From contig NZ_VCDK01000003.1 of NCBI RefSeq assembly GCF_007995215.1, positions 372,001 to 436,000 of the forward strand: DNA of 64,000 bases, given 5' to 3'. The stretch is from Shimia ponticola. GTDB taxonomy: Bacteria > Pseudomonadota > Alphaproteobacteria > Rhodobacterales > Rhodobacteraceae. Below are positions 45,673-55,415 of this stretch, piece after piece (the stretch's first letter is position 1; every line of letters starts with the position of its first letter). The notes beneath the pieces were generated by a model that made no database searches, had not been told where the DNA came from, and worked only from the letters and a program-made list of their open reading frames with translations. The position numbers and the translations under genes are program-made.

Positions 45673-46938
45673 TTAACCAGCGGTGGCTGGCTCTTTAGTC
45701 GCTTCTGCGTGAATCATCAGCGGAGCCGCGTCGGCGGTCACCGCATCGTCATTCACAACGACCTCTGACACGCTTTCCATGCCGGGCAGATCGAACATCG
45801 TATCCAGCAGGATGCCTTCCAGAATGGACCGCAGACCGCGCGCACCTGTTTTCCGCTCGATCGCTTTTTTGGCGATGGCCTGCAACGCATCGTCGGTGAA
45901 GGTCAGCTTGGTGTCTTCAAGCTCGAACAGGCGCTGGTACTGTTTGACCAACGCGTTCTTAGGTTGGGTCAAGATCGTGATCAGCGCGTCTTCATCCAGG
46001 TCTTCCAACGTCGCAATCACCGGCAAACGGCCCACGAATTCTGGGATCAGACCGAATTTCAGCAGGTCTTCTGGCTCAAGCTCTGTAAAGAGCTCGCCTG
46101 TGCCCCGATCATCATTGTCACGTACATCCGCACCAAAGCCGATGGCTTTGCCTTTACCGCGCTGCGCGATGATTTTGTCCAGACCAGCAAAGGCACCGCC
46201 GACGATGAACAGGATGTTCGTTGTGTCGACTTGCAGGAACTCCTGCTGGGGATGCTTGCGTCCGCCCTGTGGCGGGACCGATGCAACCGTCCCTTCCATG
46301 ATCTTCAAAAGCGCCTGCTGCACGCCCTCGCCCGACACGTCGCGCGTGATCGAAGGGTTGTCAGACTTGCGTGTGATCTTGTCGACCTCGTCGATATAGA
46401 CGATGCCGCGCTGCGCGCGTTCGACGTTGTATTCGGACGCCTGCAGCAGTTTCAGAATGATGTTCTCGACATCCTCACCCACATAGCCCGCTTCGGTTAG
46501 CGTCGTCGCATCGGCCATGGTGAATGGCACGTCCAGAATACGCGCAAGGGTCTGCGCCAGCAGCGTCTTACCGCAACCGGTCGGTCCGACCAGCATGATG
46601 TTCGATTTGGCCAGTTCGATGTCGTTCGACTTCGAAGCGTGGTTCAAACGCTTGTAGTGGTTGTGGACAGCAACCGACAGCACACGTTTCGCGTGCCCCT
46701 GGCCGATCACGTAATCGTCCAGAACCTCGCAGATTTCCTTGGGCGTCGGCACACCGTCGCTGGACTTCAGACCGCTGGTCTTCGTCTCTTCGCGGATGAT
46801 GTCCATGCACAACTCAACGCATTCATCGCAGATGAAAACCGTTGGCCCCGCGATCAGTTTGCGGACCTCATGCTGCGACTTGCCACAAAAGCTGCAGTAG
46901 AGGGTGTTTTTGCTTTCGCTTCCGGAATTGCTCGCCAT
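45673..46938 (-). CDS. clpX: ATP-dependent Clp protease ATP-binding subunit ClpX
   Basis: The 421-residue AAA+ unfoldase has the N-terminal zinc-binding domain (Cys15, Cys18, Cys37, Cys40), Walker A GPTGCGKT at 118-125, [10 protein letters not shown] as Walker B, and the IGF-type loop region that docks to ClpP (AIGFGADV). The ATG at 46938 starts [10 protein letters not shown] after AAAGG; a 40-codon upstream frame is dropped. clpP lies 134 bases upstream on the same strand. Confidence 0.97.
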   Translation of the reverse strand: MASNSGSESKNTLYCSFCGKSQHEVRKLIAGPTVFICDECVELCMDIIREETKTSGLKSSDGVPTPKEICEVLDDYVIGQGHAKRVLSVAVHNHYKRLNHASKSNDIELAKSNIMLVGPTGCGKTLLAQTLARILDVPFTMADATTLTEAGYVGEDVENIILKLLQASEYNVERAQRGIVYIDEVDKITRKSDNPSITRDVSGEGVQQALLKIMEGTVASVPPQGGRKHPQQEFLQVDTTNILFIVGGAFAGLDKIIAQRGKGKAIGFGADVRDNDDRGTGELFTELEPEDLLKFGLIPEFVGRLPVIATLEDLDEDALITILTQPKNALVKQYQRLFELEDTKLTFTDDALQAIAKKAIERKTGARGLRSILEGILLDTMFDLPGMESVSEVVVNDDAVTADAAPLMIHAEATKEPATAG

Positions 46939-47072
46939 GGCGTGTACCTTTCGGGGCGCCGTTCGCCCCATCTGATGCTGTCTTCCGCGCCCTATTCGCT
47001 GGGCGTTGCCGGGGGAAACCGGTTTCCCGGAACAGTAGGGCCTGTATCCCCCGACCACAATGCCAAATTGGC

Positions 47073-47699
47073 TTACTCCTCGGCGTCACCGCCCGAGGCT
47101 TTTTCCACGATCTCGTCAACGTGGTTCCATTCCTTGGCTTCTTCTGCGGTCATGAAATTGTCCCGCTCAAGCGCCTTTTCGATGGTGTCAAAGTCGTGGC
47201 CCGTGTGCTTGACGTAGATGTCGTACAGCTGGTTCCGTGTACGCCGCGTTTCTTCGGCGTGGATGAAGATGTCCGTCGACTGGCCCTGGAACCCTCCGGA
47301 CGGCTGGTGAACCATGATCCGGCTGTTTGGCAGCGCAAAGCGTTGACCCTTTTCACCGCCAACGGCCAAAACCGACCCCATCGACGCCGCCTGCCCCACA
47401 ACCAGTGTGGTCACGGCGGGACGGATATATTGCATCGTGTCATAAATCGACAAACCGGCTGTCACCACGCCGCCGGGGCTGTTGATGTACATGCTGATCT
47501 CTTTCTTGGGGTTTTCAGCCTCAAGATGCAGCAACTGCGCGACGATCAGGTGGCTCATCCCGTCATGGATCGGGCCATTCACGAACACGATGCGTTCGTT
47601 CAAAAGGCGCGAGAAGATGTCCATCGCGCGTTCGCCACGGCTGGTCTGCTCGATCACCATGGGAACAAGGTTGTTATAGGTTTCGATGGGGTCTCTCAT
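47073..47699 (-). CDS. clpP: ATP-dependent Clp protease proteolytic subunit ClpP
   Basis: The 208-residue serine protease has Ser106 in [11 protein letters not shown], His131 in [12 protein letters not shown] and the expected Asp near [11 protein letters not shown]. Landmark [17 protein letters not shown] is also present. It forms the proteolytic tetradecamer partnering ClpX. The start [15 protein letters not shown] is typical for alphaproteobacterial ClpP. Confidence 0.97.
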   Translation of the reverse strand: MRDPIETYNNLVPMVIEQTSRGERAMDIFSRLLNERIVFVNGPIHDGMSHLIVAQLLHLEAENPKKEISMYINSPGGVVTAGLSIYDTMQYIRPAVTTLVVGQAASMGSVLAVGGEKGQRFALPNSRIMVHQPSGGFQGQSTDIFIHAEETRRTRNQLYDIYVKHTGHDFDTIEKALERDNFMTAEEAKEWNHVDEIVEKASGGDAEE

Positions 47700-47965
47700 G
47701 TTCTTCCTGCCTGTGATGTTGGGGAAGTGGATGGGGCAAAATAGCTAAGGGAGTCTTAGTTCCGCGACCAATGGGGTACAAGTGGCCTATATCCGGGCAA
47801 GTGCGCAAACACAGGGTCAAAAAACACAACCGCGCGCAACCGCCAGACTTAGCCACGTAAGATCGTATTCCCATTTGTAAACCTCACGCGCTCATAGATG
47901 CGCTTTGCTTGTCAGGTTGCACGGAACGCCTAGCTGATGCGTCAACAGACACAGGAGCGCCCAAA
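47700..47965. promoter_or_regulatory. Divergent region between clpP and the photolyase-like gene
   Basis: This 266-base gap should hold promoters for clpP (minus) and the photolyase-like gene (plus). Short open frames in it have no family resemblance. I could not place a convincing heat-shock promoter by eye. Confidence 0.35.
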
Positions 47966-49162
47966 ATGACGCTGACCTTCGAGCCGACCCGCACCGCTGC
48001 ATTGAACCGACTGTCAAATTTCCTGCCCCACACAGGGCGCGATTACGCCAGTCTGCGGAATTATGATCTGCCAGGGCATCCGCATGTTTCCGGGCTCTCG
48101 CCTTTTATCAAGCACCGGTTGATCACCGAAGAAGAGGTTCTGCAGGCCACCCTAGGCCGCTTTTCACTCAGCACAGCTGAAAAGTTCATCCAAGAAGTCT
48201 ACTGGCGCACCTATTGGAAAGGCTGGCTGGAAATGCGCCCATCCGTCTGGACGATGTATCAATCCGGAGTTCAGGCCCAATTGAACCGCGTCCAAACAGA
48301 AAGCGGCCTTCGGCAAGAATGGGAGGCCGCCTGCAAAGGCGAAACCGGCATCGAATGCTTCGATCATTGGGCCAACGAGCTGACCAGTACCGGTTACCTC
48401 CACAATCATGCGCGCATGTGGTTCGCCTCGATCTGGATTTTCACACTGCGCCTGCCTTGGGAGCTTGGGGCCGATTTTTTCATCCGGCACCTGCTCGATG
48501 GTGACCCAGCATCCAACACATTGGGATGGCGCTGGGTCGCAGGGCTTCAAACTGCTGGCAAAACCTATCTTGCCCGCACTTCAAACATTGCAAAATTCAC
48601 CAAGGAGCGTTTTCGCCCGCAATACCAATTGGCTGGCGAGGCCCAACCAGTCGAAGGCTTCCCAAATCCAGAGCGCGCGCCCCTGCCCTTGGCCGATAGT
48701 TTGGACACCTCAGTGCCAACTGTCCTTGTCCTGACTGATGACGACCTGAGCCCCGGCTTCATGCTTGATCGTGGCCTCTCGCCAGTCGCGACCGCGGTCG
48801 TTCCAACTTATAAAGGTCGCTCGCCGCTTGAAATCGCCGATCACATCCCTGCGTTCTTCAAATCCGCGACGGATGACGTCACCGATCGTTACTGCGCACG
48901 TCTTGGTACGGTGGACACGATCGCGCCAGAAGACCTGCAAAGCTGGGCTGCCAGCCATGGTGCGGATCACATGGTCACCGCCTATACGCCGGTGGGATGG
49001 ACCAACGACGCCCTGTCACGAGCGACCGGTGACATCCCCCTGCGCCGCATCCGCCGCAGCTACGATGAATCCGCATGGCCCTATGCCACCGCCGGCTTCT
49101 TTAAGTTCAAGGAAAAGATCCCGCGTCTTGTCGGAGAGATCAAAGGATTGAAGGCGGCCTGA
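47966..49162 (+). CDS. Photolyase/cryptochrome-like FAD-binding protein with C-terminal alpha/beta domain
   Basis: The 398-residue protein has the FAD-binding helical domain of photolyases at its N-terminus (about 15-215): VSGLSPFIKHRLI, EVYWRTYWKGWLEM, TGYLHNHARMWFAS and HLLDGDPASNTLGWRWVAG. An alpha/beta segment (about 250-395, starting TVLVLTDDDLSPGF) follows. In normal photolyases the alpha/beta antenna domain comes first, so the order is reversed. It may be a light sensor or repair enzyme. The start at 47966 follows GGAG by eight bases. Confidence 0.8.
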   Translation: MTLTFEPTRTAALNRLSNFLPHTGRDYASLRNYDLPGHPHVSGLSPFIKHRLITEEEVLQATLGRFSLSTAEKFIQEVYWRTYWKGWLEMRPSVWTMYQSGVQAQLNRVQTESGLRQEWEAACKGETGIECFDHWANELTSTGYLHNHARMWFASIWIFTLRLPWELGADFFIRHLLDGDPASNTLGWRWVAGLQTAGKTYLARTSNIAKFTKERFRPQYQLAGEAQPVEGFPNPERAPLPLADSLDTSVPTVLVLTDDDLSPGFMLDRGLSPVATAVVPTYKGRSPLEIADHIPAFFKSATDDVTDRYCARLGTVDTIAPEDLQSWAASHGADHMVTAYTPVGWTNDALSRATGDIPLRRIRRSYDESAWPYATAGFFKFKEKIPRLVGEIKGLKAA

Positions 49163-49235
49163 TCCCCTGTTGCATGGCATTGAACCCGGGACGGTTTCAT
49201 ACCACAAACAGGCCAACGAAAACGAAGGCCCTGAC

Positions 49236-50348
49236 ATGACAGCCCCCTTAGCCGGTCTCAAAGTCGTCGAACTCGCCCGCGTTTTGGCTGGGCCATGGAT
49301 CGGTCAAACCTTGGCCGATCTGGGCGCCGAAGTGATCAAGATCGAAAGCCCCGAGGGCGATGAAACGCGCACATGGGGACCGCATTTCATCGAACGCGAT
49401 GGCGACCGGACAGCGACTTACTACTACGCCACCAACCGGGGAAAGACCGGGCTGACTGCGGATTTAAAAACAGACGCGGGGCTCAAGAAAGTCAAAGACT
49501 TACTGGGCGACGCTGATGTCTTTATCGAGAACTTCAAAGTCGGCGGCCTTGCCAAATACGGGCTCGACTATGCGACCCTTTCGCAAACACATCCGCGCCT
49601 GATTTATACCTCGGTCACAGGCTTTGGTCAGACCGGTCCCTACGCGCACCGTGCCGGTTACGATTTTCTTATTCAGGGAATGTCGGGGATCATGGACCTG
49701 ACGGGTGAGGCAGATGGCCCACCCCAGAAACCGGGCGTGGCCTTTGCCGATATTTTCACCGGGCTTTACGGTGTCATCGGCATCCAAGCGGCCCTGCGGG
49801 ATCGCGAGCAGACTGGGCTGGGCCAGCACATTGATCTGTCCCTGCTGGACACGATGACCGCCATGATGGCCAATCAGGCGTCAAGCTATCTTGCGACCGG
49901 GATCAGCCCCACACGCATGGGCAATGCGCATCCTTCGATCGTGCCATATCAGGTTTTCCCGGTACAAGACGGCCATATCATCATCGCCTGCGGAAATAGC
50001 GGACAGTTTCAGCGCCTGTGCACGGCCATTGATCGTGTGGACCTTGCCGAGGATACTCGCTTTGCAACCAACCCGCTGCGGCTCGATCATCGCGATGAGT
50101 TGGTCACTGCGCTTACCGAGGTCTTTTCGAACTGGCATCGCGATGAGTTGCTGGCCGCCTGCGAGGCCCAAGGCGTCCCTGCCGCCCCCATCAACACTCT
50201 GGGCCAAGCGCTTGAAGACCCTCACATAAAGGCACGCGGACTGCGCATTTCGCCGGAGGGGATCGCCGCGCTTCGCACGCCGCTGAAATTCTCGCGCTCA
50301 ACACTCACTCACACCAAGACTGCACCAAAGTTGGGACGGGATGACTGA
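49236..50348 (+). CDS. CaiB/BaiF family CoA-transferase (class III)
   Basis: The 370-residue protein has LKVVELARVLAGPWIGQTLADLGAEVIKIE at the N-terminus (class III landmark, quoted from VELARVLAGP), the catalytic Asp in RAGYDFLIQGMSG, and GVAFADIFTGLYGV. It moves CoA between carboxylic acids. The substrate is unknown; two SDR genes follow closely. The ATG at 49236 fits the family start. Confidence 0.9.
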   Translation: MTAPLAGLKVVELARVLAGPWIGQTLADLGAEVIKIESPEGDETRTWGPHFIERDGDRTATYYYATNRGKTGLTADLKTDAGLKKVKDLLGDADVFIENFKVGGLAKYGLDYATLSQTHPRLIYTSVTGFGQTGPYAHRAGYDFLIQGMSGIMDLTGEADGPPQKPGVAFADIFTGLYGVIGIQAALRDREQTGLGQHIDLSLLDTMTAMMANQASSYLATGISPTRMGNAHPSIVPYQVFPVQDGHIIIACGNSGQFQRLCTAIDRVDLAEDTRFATNPLRLDHRDELVTALTEVFSNWHRDELLAACEAQGVPAAPINTLGQALEDPHIKARGLRISPEGIAALRTPLKFSRSTLTHTKTAPKLGRDD

Positions 50349-50375
50349 TCCCCTGCGCTCCATGGGGACGGACCT

Positions 50376-51074
50376 ATGCCGTCTGTTCTGATCACGGGTG
50401 CCTCCGATGGCATCGGTCGCGCCCTTGTCGAATGCTACCGCAGCAAAGGCTGGACGGTGATCGCCCATGGACGCCGCCAAGCAAGCCGCGTTGCGCCGCA
50501 ACTTCCCGCGCAGGTCAAATATGTTGAGGCGGACCTGAACATGCCAACCGAGGATACGATTGCTCGGGTAGCGCAGGCCACGCCGGATAGTCTTGATCTT
50601 GCGATCTTAAACGCAGGCATGGGCGTCGTAGCACCGCCGGAAAGGACAACGCCGGCCCAGATCAACGATATGATTGCGGTCAATACCACCGCCCCGCTCC
50701 TTTTGGCACAAGCCCTGTTTCCCAGATTGCAAGCAGCCCAAGGCAAGTTGACCTTTATCGGCTCTACTGCCGCCCGAGGTGCACATCGCGATTTCGCGGT
50801 TTATGCGGCGACCAAGGCAGCACTCTCCGGTGCGGCGCGATCGCTGCGTCTTGAATGGGAAGGCCGCGTTCCGGTTCAAATCATCCACCCCGGCCCCACA
50901 GCGACAGGCATGCACGACAAGGCAGGCCTCGGCGATATCGCGGCCCGCAAGTATTTCACCGCGCCCGACCGCGTCGCGCGCGCCATTGAAACCGCAATTG
51001 AGGGCGACAAACCCTCTGTGCGTTTCGGTCCCCTGTTCATGCTGCGTCACGCAATCGCGGGATCACGCACATGA
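50376..51074 (+). CDS. Short-chain dehydrogenase/reductase
   Basis: The 232-residue SDR has the cofactor motif TGASDGIGRA at the N-terminus, LNAGMG, the catalytic Ser in FIGSTAARG and Tyr-x3-Lys in YAATKAAL. The substrate is not evident. Its stop overlaps the next SDR start as ATGA, and it lies 27 bases after the CoA-transferase, so the three genes form an operon. Confidence 0.9.
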   Translation: MPSVLITGASDGIGRALVECYRSKGWTVIAHGRRQASRVAPQLPAQVKYVEADLNMPTEDTIARVAQATPDSLDLAILNAGMGVVAPPERTTPAQINDMIAVNTTAPLLLAQALFPRLQAAQGKLTFIGSTAARGAHRDFAVYAATKAALSGAARSLRLEWEGRVPVQIIHPGPTATGMHDKAGLGDIAARKYFTAPDRVARAIETAIEGDKPSVRFGPLFMLRHAIAGSRT

Positions 51075-51817
51075 CGACAGTGATCACAGGGGCCGCCAAT
51101 GGGCTGGGCCGCGCGTTGGCTTTGGCCTGTATCGAACGAGGAGAGAGCGTTCTTGCCATCGACCTGGATGCAGCGGCGCTTGCAGAGATTGACGGCGCGC
51201 AACCGCTTGCATTTGACCTTACAGCGCCCGACGCCGCGCAATCGATCATCGCGGCATTGGAGACGCCTGTAGCCTGCATCATTCATTGCGCAGGCATCAG
51301 TGGCACCGGCAGGTTTGAGGATATTCCCGCCGAGCACCACGCGCGGATCATGGCGCTGAACTTCACCGCGCCGGTTCAGATCACAGCCGCGCTGCTCGCT
51401 GCAAACGCGTGCGCACCGACCGCCAAGCATGTCTTTGTCGGGAGCCTGTCGACCTTTACCGGCTACCCTGGTGCGACGTCCTACGCGGCCTCCAAGGATG
51501 GGCTCAGCAGCTTTACCCACTCACTGCGCAAATCATTGCCACGCGGAATGTCGTCGCACTGCGTCTATCCTGGCCCGCTGCGGACCGACCATGCCGCGCG
51601 TTATGCGCCAGATAACAGCGAAGCCACAGTCGCACGGCGGCAGTCACCAGAGGAGGCAGCAGCGCTGATCCTGACTGCCATGGATCGCCGGCGCCGGGCG
51701 ATCTTTCCCGGCTGGAAAACCCGTGCTTTTGCTTTCGCAGGCCGCATTCTGCCGGGTCCAGTTGGGCGCACCTTGCGACAATCGCTTTTTGAGACGTTGA
51801 AAGAGCCGAAACTCTAG
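51071..51817 (+). CDS. Short-chain dehydrogenase/reductase
   Basis: The 248-residue SDR has TGAANGLGRALA, IHCAGISGTG, FVGSLSTFTG and YAASKDGLSSF. The C-terminal extension contains AIFPGWKTRAFAFAGRILPGP, which is usual for a subgroup acting on membrane or long-chain substrates. It is translationally coupled to the preceding SDR; together they may reduce successive intermediates of one pathway, which is inference. Confidence 0.88.
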   Translation: MTTVITGAANGLGRALALACIERGESVLAIDLDAAALAEIDGAQPLAFDLTAPDAAQSIIAALETPVACIIHCAGISGTGRFEDIPAEHHARIMALNFTAPVQITAALLAANACAPTAKHVFVGSLSTFTGYPGATSYAASKDGLSSFTHSLRKSLPRGMSSHCVYPGPLRTDHAARYAPDNSEATVARRQSPEEAAALILTAMDRRRRAIFPGWKTRAFAFAGRILPGPVGRTLRQSLFETLKEPKL

Positions 51818-51890
51818 GAGTGTCTCTCGTCCACAAGCCGCCGGATCAATCCCGATGCTGCCATCAGGAAACAATTATAAAGGGGGCAGT

Positions 51891-52168
51891 GTGAAACGAC
51901 GGATCATCCTCGCCGTTCTTTTCACCGCACGGCTGACCATGGGCTTTCAGGATCAACCCCTCGCGGCTCTGTCCCCGCTGATGCCCAAGGCCCGGATGTT
52001 CGGCATGGGTGTGTTTTTTTTGCGGTCTATTATCTGATCATTATGCTGGCCCCGCGTATTGTAGGCGGCATCGCGGACTCTGCAGGTGACGCGAGGATTG
52101 CGATCAACATTGGGGCCGGAACGTGTGTAGTCTATTTGGTGTGCATAGTTTTTTCCACAGTACGGCGC
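51891..52168 (+). pseudogene. Remnant of an MFS transporter gene
   Basis: A GTG at 51891 after AAGGGGG starts KRRIILAVLFTARLTMGF, a typical first helix of an MFS protein. The frame then passes directly to a C-terminal-like part. At a run of eight T (about 52013-52020) the frame shifts, and VYYLIIMLAPRIVGGIAD plus a last hydrophobic helix follow in another frame. About 300 residues of the middle are missing. So the gene has a large internal deletion plus a homopolymer frameshift. The region fills the 380-base gap between the SDR and APC genes. Confidence 0.75.
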
Positions 52169-52198
52169 GACGGCTACGCCGCAAGGCAGACCGCTGCC

Positions 52199-53422
52199 CT
52201 ACAAGAAACCGGCCCCAAACAACGCAACGCTGGTCACCGCCCCAATAACCGGTACCGCAAAAGGCACGCGTAGACCCACATGCGAATTGTCGCCGCGCAA
52301 TTTCAGCCGGATCAAGGACAAGTTCACCAGCAGGAACACCGCTAACACGATCTGCGACGTCCTCTCAGCGAGCGCTTCGATCGGGAACACTTGCGTCAGC
52401 ACCATGATTATTCCAGCAACCAGAGCGGTCGCTACCACCGGCGTCTGCGTCCGTCGGGCGACGCGGGCCAGCAGCGCAGGCAAATGACCCCGATCCGCCA
52501 ATCCATAGAGAACCCGCGATGACATGATCATCTGGATCAGGACGCCATTCACGGTCGCCACCACTGCAATCGCGGCAAAGGCGGACTGAACGCCCTCAGG
52601 CGCATCTGCGAACACCAACACCAGCGGAGCCTCCGCCGAAGCCAGCCTTTCAAGCGGAACGACGGATAAAACCGACACGCACACCCAGACATAAAGCCCC
52701 GTTGCCACGACCAATGTGACCGCGATGGCACGCGGCATGGTGTGCACCGGATCTATCACCTCTTCGGCCACATTTGCCATGTCTTCGAACCCGACGAAGG
52801 CAAAGAACGCCAGAACGGTCGCCGCCGCGATCCCGCCCCAATGTGCGCCGCTCAATGGCGGCAGCATGTCTGACAGACCAATACCCACAGCGTCTGCGGC
52901 AAATTCTGCCCAGGCGATGACAAGACACAGCCCCGCGATCTCGATCACCGTGATAACGGCCGCGACGGTCACGGATTGTGTGATCCCCCACACCGCCAGT
53001 CCCGCCATGGCAAGGACGACGCCCAATGTTGCCACGGCCCCAGAAATGCCGAGCAAGGCCCCCAGATACTCCGCCGCGCCAATGGCCACCGCAGAGGCCG
53101 ACACAATCCCCGACAAAGCGACCAGAAGGCCCACGATCAGTGTCAGCCCGCGCGTCCTGAACCCCGCTTCCACGTAGGCTGCTTCACCTGCACTGACGGG
53201 AAATCGACCAGACAACTCCGCATAGGATGCCGCCGAAAACGCCACGATAATGGCCGCAATCAAGAACGACACCGGCGCGTATGCGCCCGCCGCCCCGGCG
53301 GTCGCTCCAACCAGCACGTAAATCCCGGCCCCAACCGTCACGCCAAGCCCGTAGAGGATCAACAAGGGCAGCGTCAGCGCCCGGTGCAGCTTGCCCTCGC
53401 GCATAGAAGAAGTCCCGCTCAT
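52199..53422 (-). CDS. APC family amino acid permease
   Basis: The 407-residue protein has about twelve helices. Helix 1 begins LILYGLGVTVGAGIYVLVG, the substrate-binding GxGIY motif region of APC transporters, and FFAFVGFEDMANVAEEVIDP is the helix 6 landmark. It probably takes up amino acids; the exact substrate is unknown. The ATG at 53422 has GGAGG six bases upstream; the longer frame runs back into the previous gene's terminator. Confidence 0.88.
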   Translation of the reverse strand: MSGTSSMREGKLHRALTLPLLILYGLGVTVGAGIYVLVGATAGAAGAYAPVSFLIAAIIVAFSAASYAELSGRFPVSAGEAAYVEAGFRTRGLTLIVGLLVALSGIVSASAVAIGAAEYLGALLGISGAVATLGVVLAMAGLAVWGITQSVTVAAVITVIEIAGLCLVIAWAEFAADAVGIGLSDMLPPLSGAHWGGIAAATVLAFFAFVGFEDMANVAEEVIDPVHTMPRAIAVTLVVATGLYVWVCVSVLSVVPLERLASAEAPLVLVFADAPEGVQSAFAAIAVVATVNGVLIQMIMSSRVLYGLADRGHLPALLARVARRTQTPVVATALVAGIIMVLTQVFPIEALAERTSQIVLAVFLLVNLSLIRLKLRGDNSHVGLRVPFAVPVIGAVTSVALFGAGFL

Positions 53423-53486
53423 CTTAGCCTCCGAAACTGGCCATCCCATCTTCGCAGACTTGCGGGGTGAAACCTTGATCCAAAAC

Positions 53487-53514
53487 AAAAAGGGCCCCGA
53501 AAGAGGGGCCCCTT
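53487..53514 (-). terminator. Terminator of the NMT1-type ABC operon
   Basis: On the minus strand AAAGGGGCCCC pairs with GGGGCCCTTT around TCTTTC, followed by TTTTTGTTTT. It lies about 20 bases beyond the binding-protein stop and before the APC permease start. Confidence 0.88.
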
Positions 53515-53534
53515 TCATTGGTTTCTCGGAACGA

Positions 53535-54515
53535 TCAGTTCAACGCCGCATCCGTGATTTCGTGCGTCCATGCACCCTCTGGCTCTTTGGTAATAACCGG
53601 GTCCGATCCGCCTGCCAGAAGCGTCGCGACTGTCCGGTCAAAGTCTGCCGGGTCCAGCGCCCCATTCGACCCAGCAGTCAGCTTGGCGATCTCACCCATC
53701 ATGTACTTCTGATGCTCTTCGGTCTGTGCGCCGGTTTCATCATATTCAAGGATGATTTCGGCGGCGGCATCCGGATTCGCTTCGGCCCACTTCCAACCTT
53801 TCATCGAGGCTCGGACAAAGCGCACCATCTTGTCCTTGAACGCCGGGTCCTCAAGGTTTTCTTCAAGCACGTAGATGCCGTCCTCAAGCGTCGCGACGCC
53901 CTGATCTTCGTATTTGAAGGTCACGAGTTCGTCTTCACTCACACCCGCGCTCAGCACCTGATTGAACTCATTATAGGTCATCGTGCTGATGCAATCGGCC
54001 TGCCGCTGCAGCAGCGGATCGACGTTAAAGCCCTGCTTCAGAACCGTCACGCCATCTTCGCCCCCATCTGTCGGGATGCCCTCTTGGCTCATCCAGCTCA
54101 GGAACGGGTATTCGTTGCCAAAGAACCAGACGCCAATAGTCTTGCCGCGGAAATCCTCCGGGCTGGTGATGCCGGTATCCTTCCAGCAGGTCAGCATCAG
54201 ACCGGATGACTTAAACGGCTGCGCGATATTGACCACGGGCAGACCCTTCTCCCGCGCAGCCAGCGCGGACGGCATCCAGTTCAGCATCGCATCCGCGCCG
54301 CCGCCAGCAAGAACCTGCGGCGGTGCAATGTCCGGACCACCAGGCAGGATCGTCACATCCAGATCTTCCTCGCCGTAATAACCGTTTTCCAACGCCGCGT
54401 AATAGCCCGCGAATTGCGCCTGCGTGACCCATTGCAGTTGTAGCTTCACTTCATCCGCCGCCATGGCCGCTGTCGCCATCAGGCTCGCTGCCGTGCCCAT
54501 CAATAGCTTTTTCAT
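53535..54515 (-). CDS. ABC transporter substrate-binding protein (NMT1/THI5-like)
   Basis: The 326-residue protein has a signal peptide (1-19) and the NMT1/THI5 pattern: LQLQWVTQAQFAGYYAALENGYY, GGPDIAPPQVLAGGGADA and DFRGKTIGVWFFGNEYPF. Family members bind pyrimidine-like compounds such as hydroxymethylpyrimidine. With dihydropyrimidinase and N-carbamoyl amidohydrolase upstream, the ligand is probably a pyrimidine or its reduced product, which is inferred from context. Confidence 0.88.
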   Translation of the reverse strand: MKKLLMGTAASLMATAAMAADEVKLQLQWVTQAQFAGYYAALENGYYGEEDLDVTILPGGPDIAPPQVLAGGGADAMLNWMPSALAAREKGLPVVNIAQPFKSSGLMLTCWKDTGITSPEDFRGKTIGVWFFGNEYPFLSWMSQEGIPTDGGEDGVTVLKQGFNVDPLLQRQADCISTMTYNEFNQVLSAGVSEDELVTFKYEDQGVATLEDGIYVLEENLEDPAFKDKMVRFVRASMKGWKWAEANPDAAAEIILEYDETGAQTEEHQKYMMGEIAKLTAGSNGALDPADFDRTVATLLAGGSDPVITKEPEGAWTHEITDAALN

Positions 54516-54532
54516 GTCATCCTCCAGGTTGG

Positions 54533-55375
54533 TTATCTGCGTTGGGCCGGATGCCAGAAGGTCACGACCCTCTCGATTCCAGCCACGAATCCGTAAAAGG
54601 CGCTTCCCGCCAAAGCCGCTACGACAATTTCAGCCCAGACCATGTCGAGGGCAAGCTGACCCACACTGGTCGATATGCGAAAGCCCATGCCGACCGTTGG
54701 ACTGCCAAAGAATTCAGCAACAATCGCCCCGATAAGCGCAAGAGTTGTGGCCACTTTCAGCCCATTAAAAATAAACGGCATCGCCGCCGGCAACCGCAGC
54801 TTCCACAGTGTCTGCCAGTAGCCCGCCGCATAGGTCGCCATCAGATCGCGCTGCATGGCCGTGGCCTCGCGCAGCCCAGCGACTGTGTTCACAAGCAGCG
54901 GGAAAAAGATCATCACCACAACAACCGCCGCTTTCGACTGCCAGTCAAAACCGAACCACATCACGAGGATTGGCGCGGTCCCAATGATCGGCAGAGCGGC
55001 GAGGAAATTCCCCACAGGCAACAACCCGCGCCGCAGAAAATCCGAACGGTCTGCAACGATCGCGACCGAAAACGCTGCCACGCAGCCAATGATAAACCCA
55101 CCAAGCGCGCCTTTAAGGATGGTTTGCCGAAAATCAGCCCAGAGAATGTCCGTCTCACTGGCAAAGGTCACCGCAATCACGCTCGGCGCAGGCAGGATCA
55201 CAAGCGGAACGTCCAGCCCGCGCACAATCAACTCCCACATCAGCAGGATCGTCAGACCAAAGATCGTCGGCACAAGCCACTTCACAGCCCTAAAGCCCTG
55301 CCGCGCCAGCCAGACGTTCAGCGCCCATGCACCCGCCCATATCAGCAAAGCCAAGAGGACTAGCGCCATGCCCAC
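54533..55375 (-). CDS. ABC transporter permease
   Basis: The 280-residue protein has about six to seven helices and the cytoplasmic EAA-type loop (AAGYWQTLWKLRLPAAMPFIFNGLK) that binds the ATPase. It is SsuC/ThiX-like. It lies between the binding-protein gene and a second permease, so the transporter probably uses a heterodimeric pore. Confidence 0.9.
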   Translation of the reverse strand: MGMALVLLALLIWAGAWALNVWLARQGFRAVKWLVPTIFGLTILLMWELIVRGLDVPLVILPAPSVIAVTFASETDILWADFRQTILKGALGGFIIGCVAAFSVAIVADRSDFLRRGLLPVGNFLAALPIIGTAPILVMWFGFDWQSKAAVVVVMIFFPLLVNTVAGLREATAMQRDLMATYAAGYWQTLWKLRLPAAMPFIFNGLKVATTLALIGAIVAEFFGSPTVGMGFRISTSVGQLALDMVWAEIVVAALAGSAFYGFVAGIERVVTFWHPAQRR

Positions 55376-55415
55376 CCCTTCATCTTTCCAAAAATACTCA
55401 AATCCGGCCGTCCCA

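Noticed and set aside
47700-47965. A heat-shock sigma factor promoter before clpP
   Set aside because: CCCCATTGG and CTTG elements occur on the minus strand, but their spacing does not fit the known consensus.
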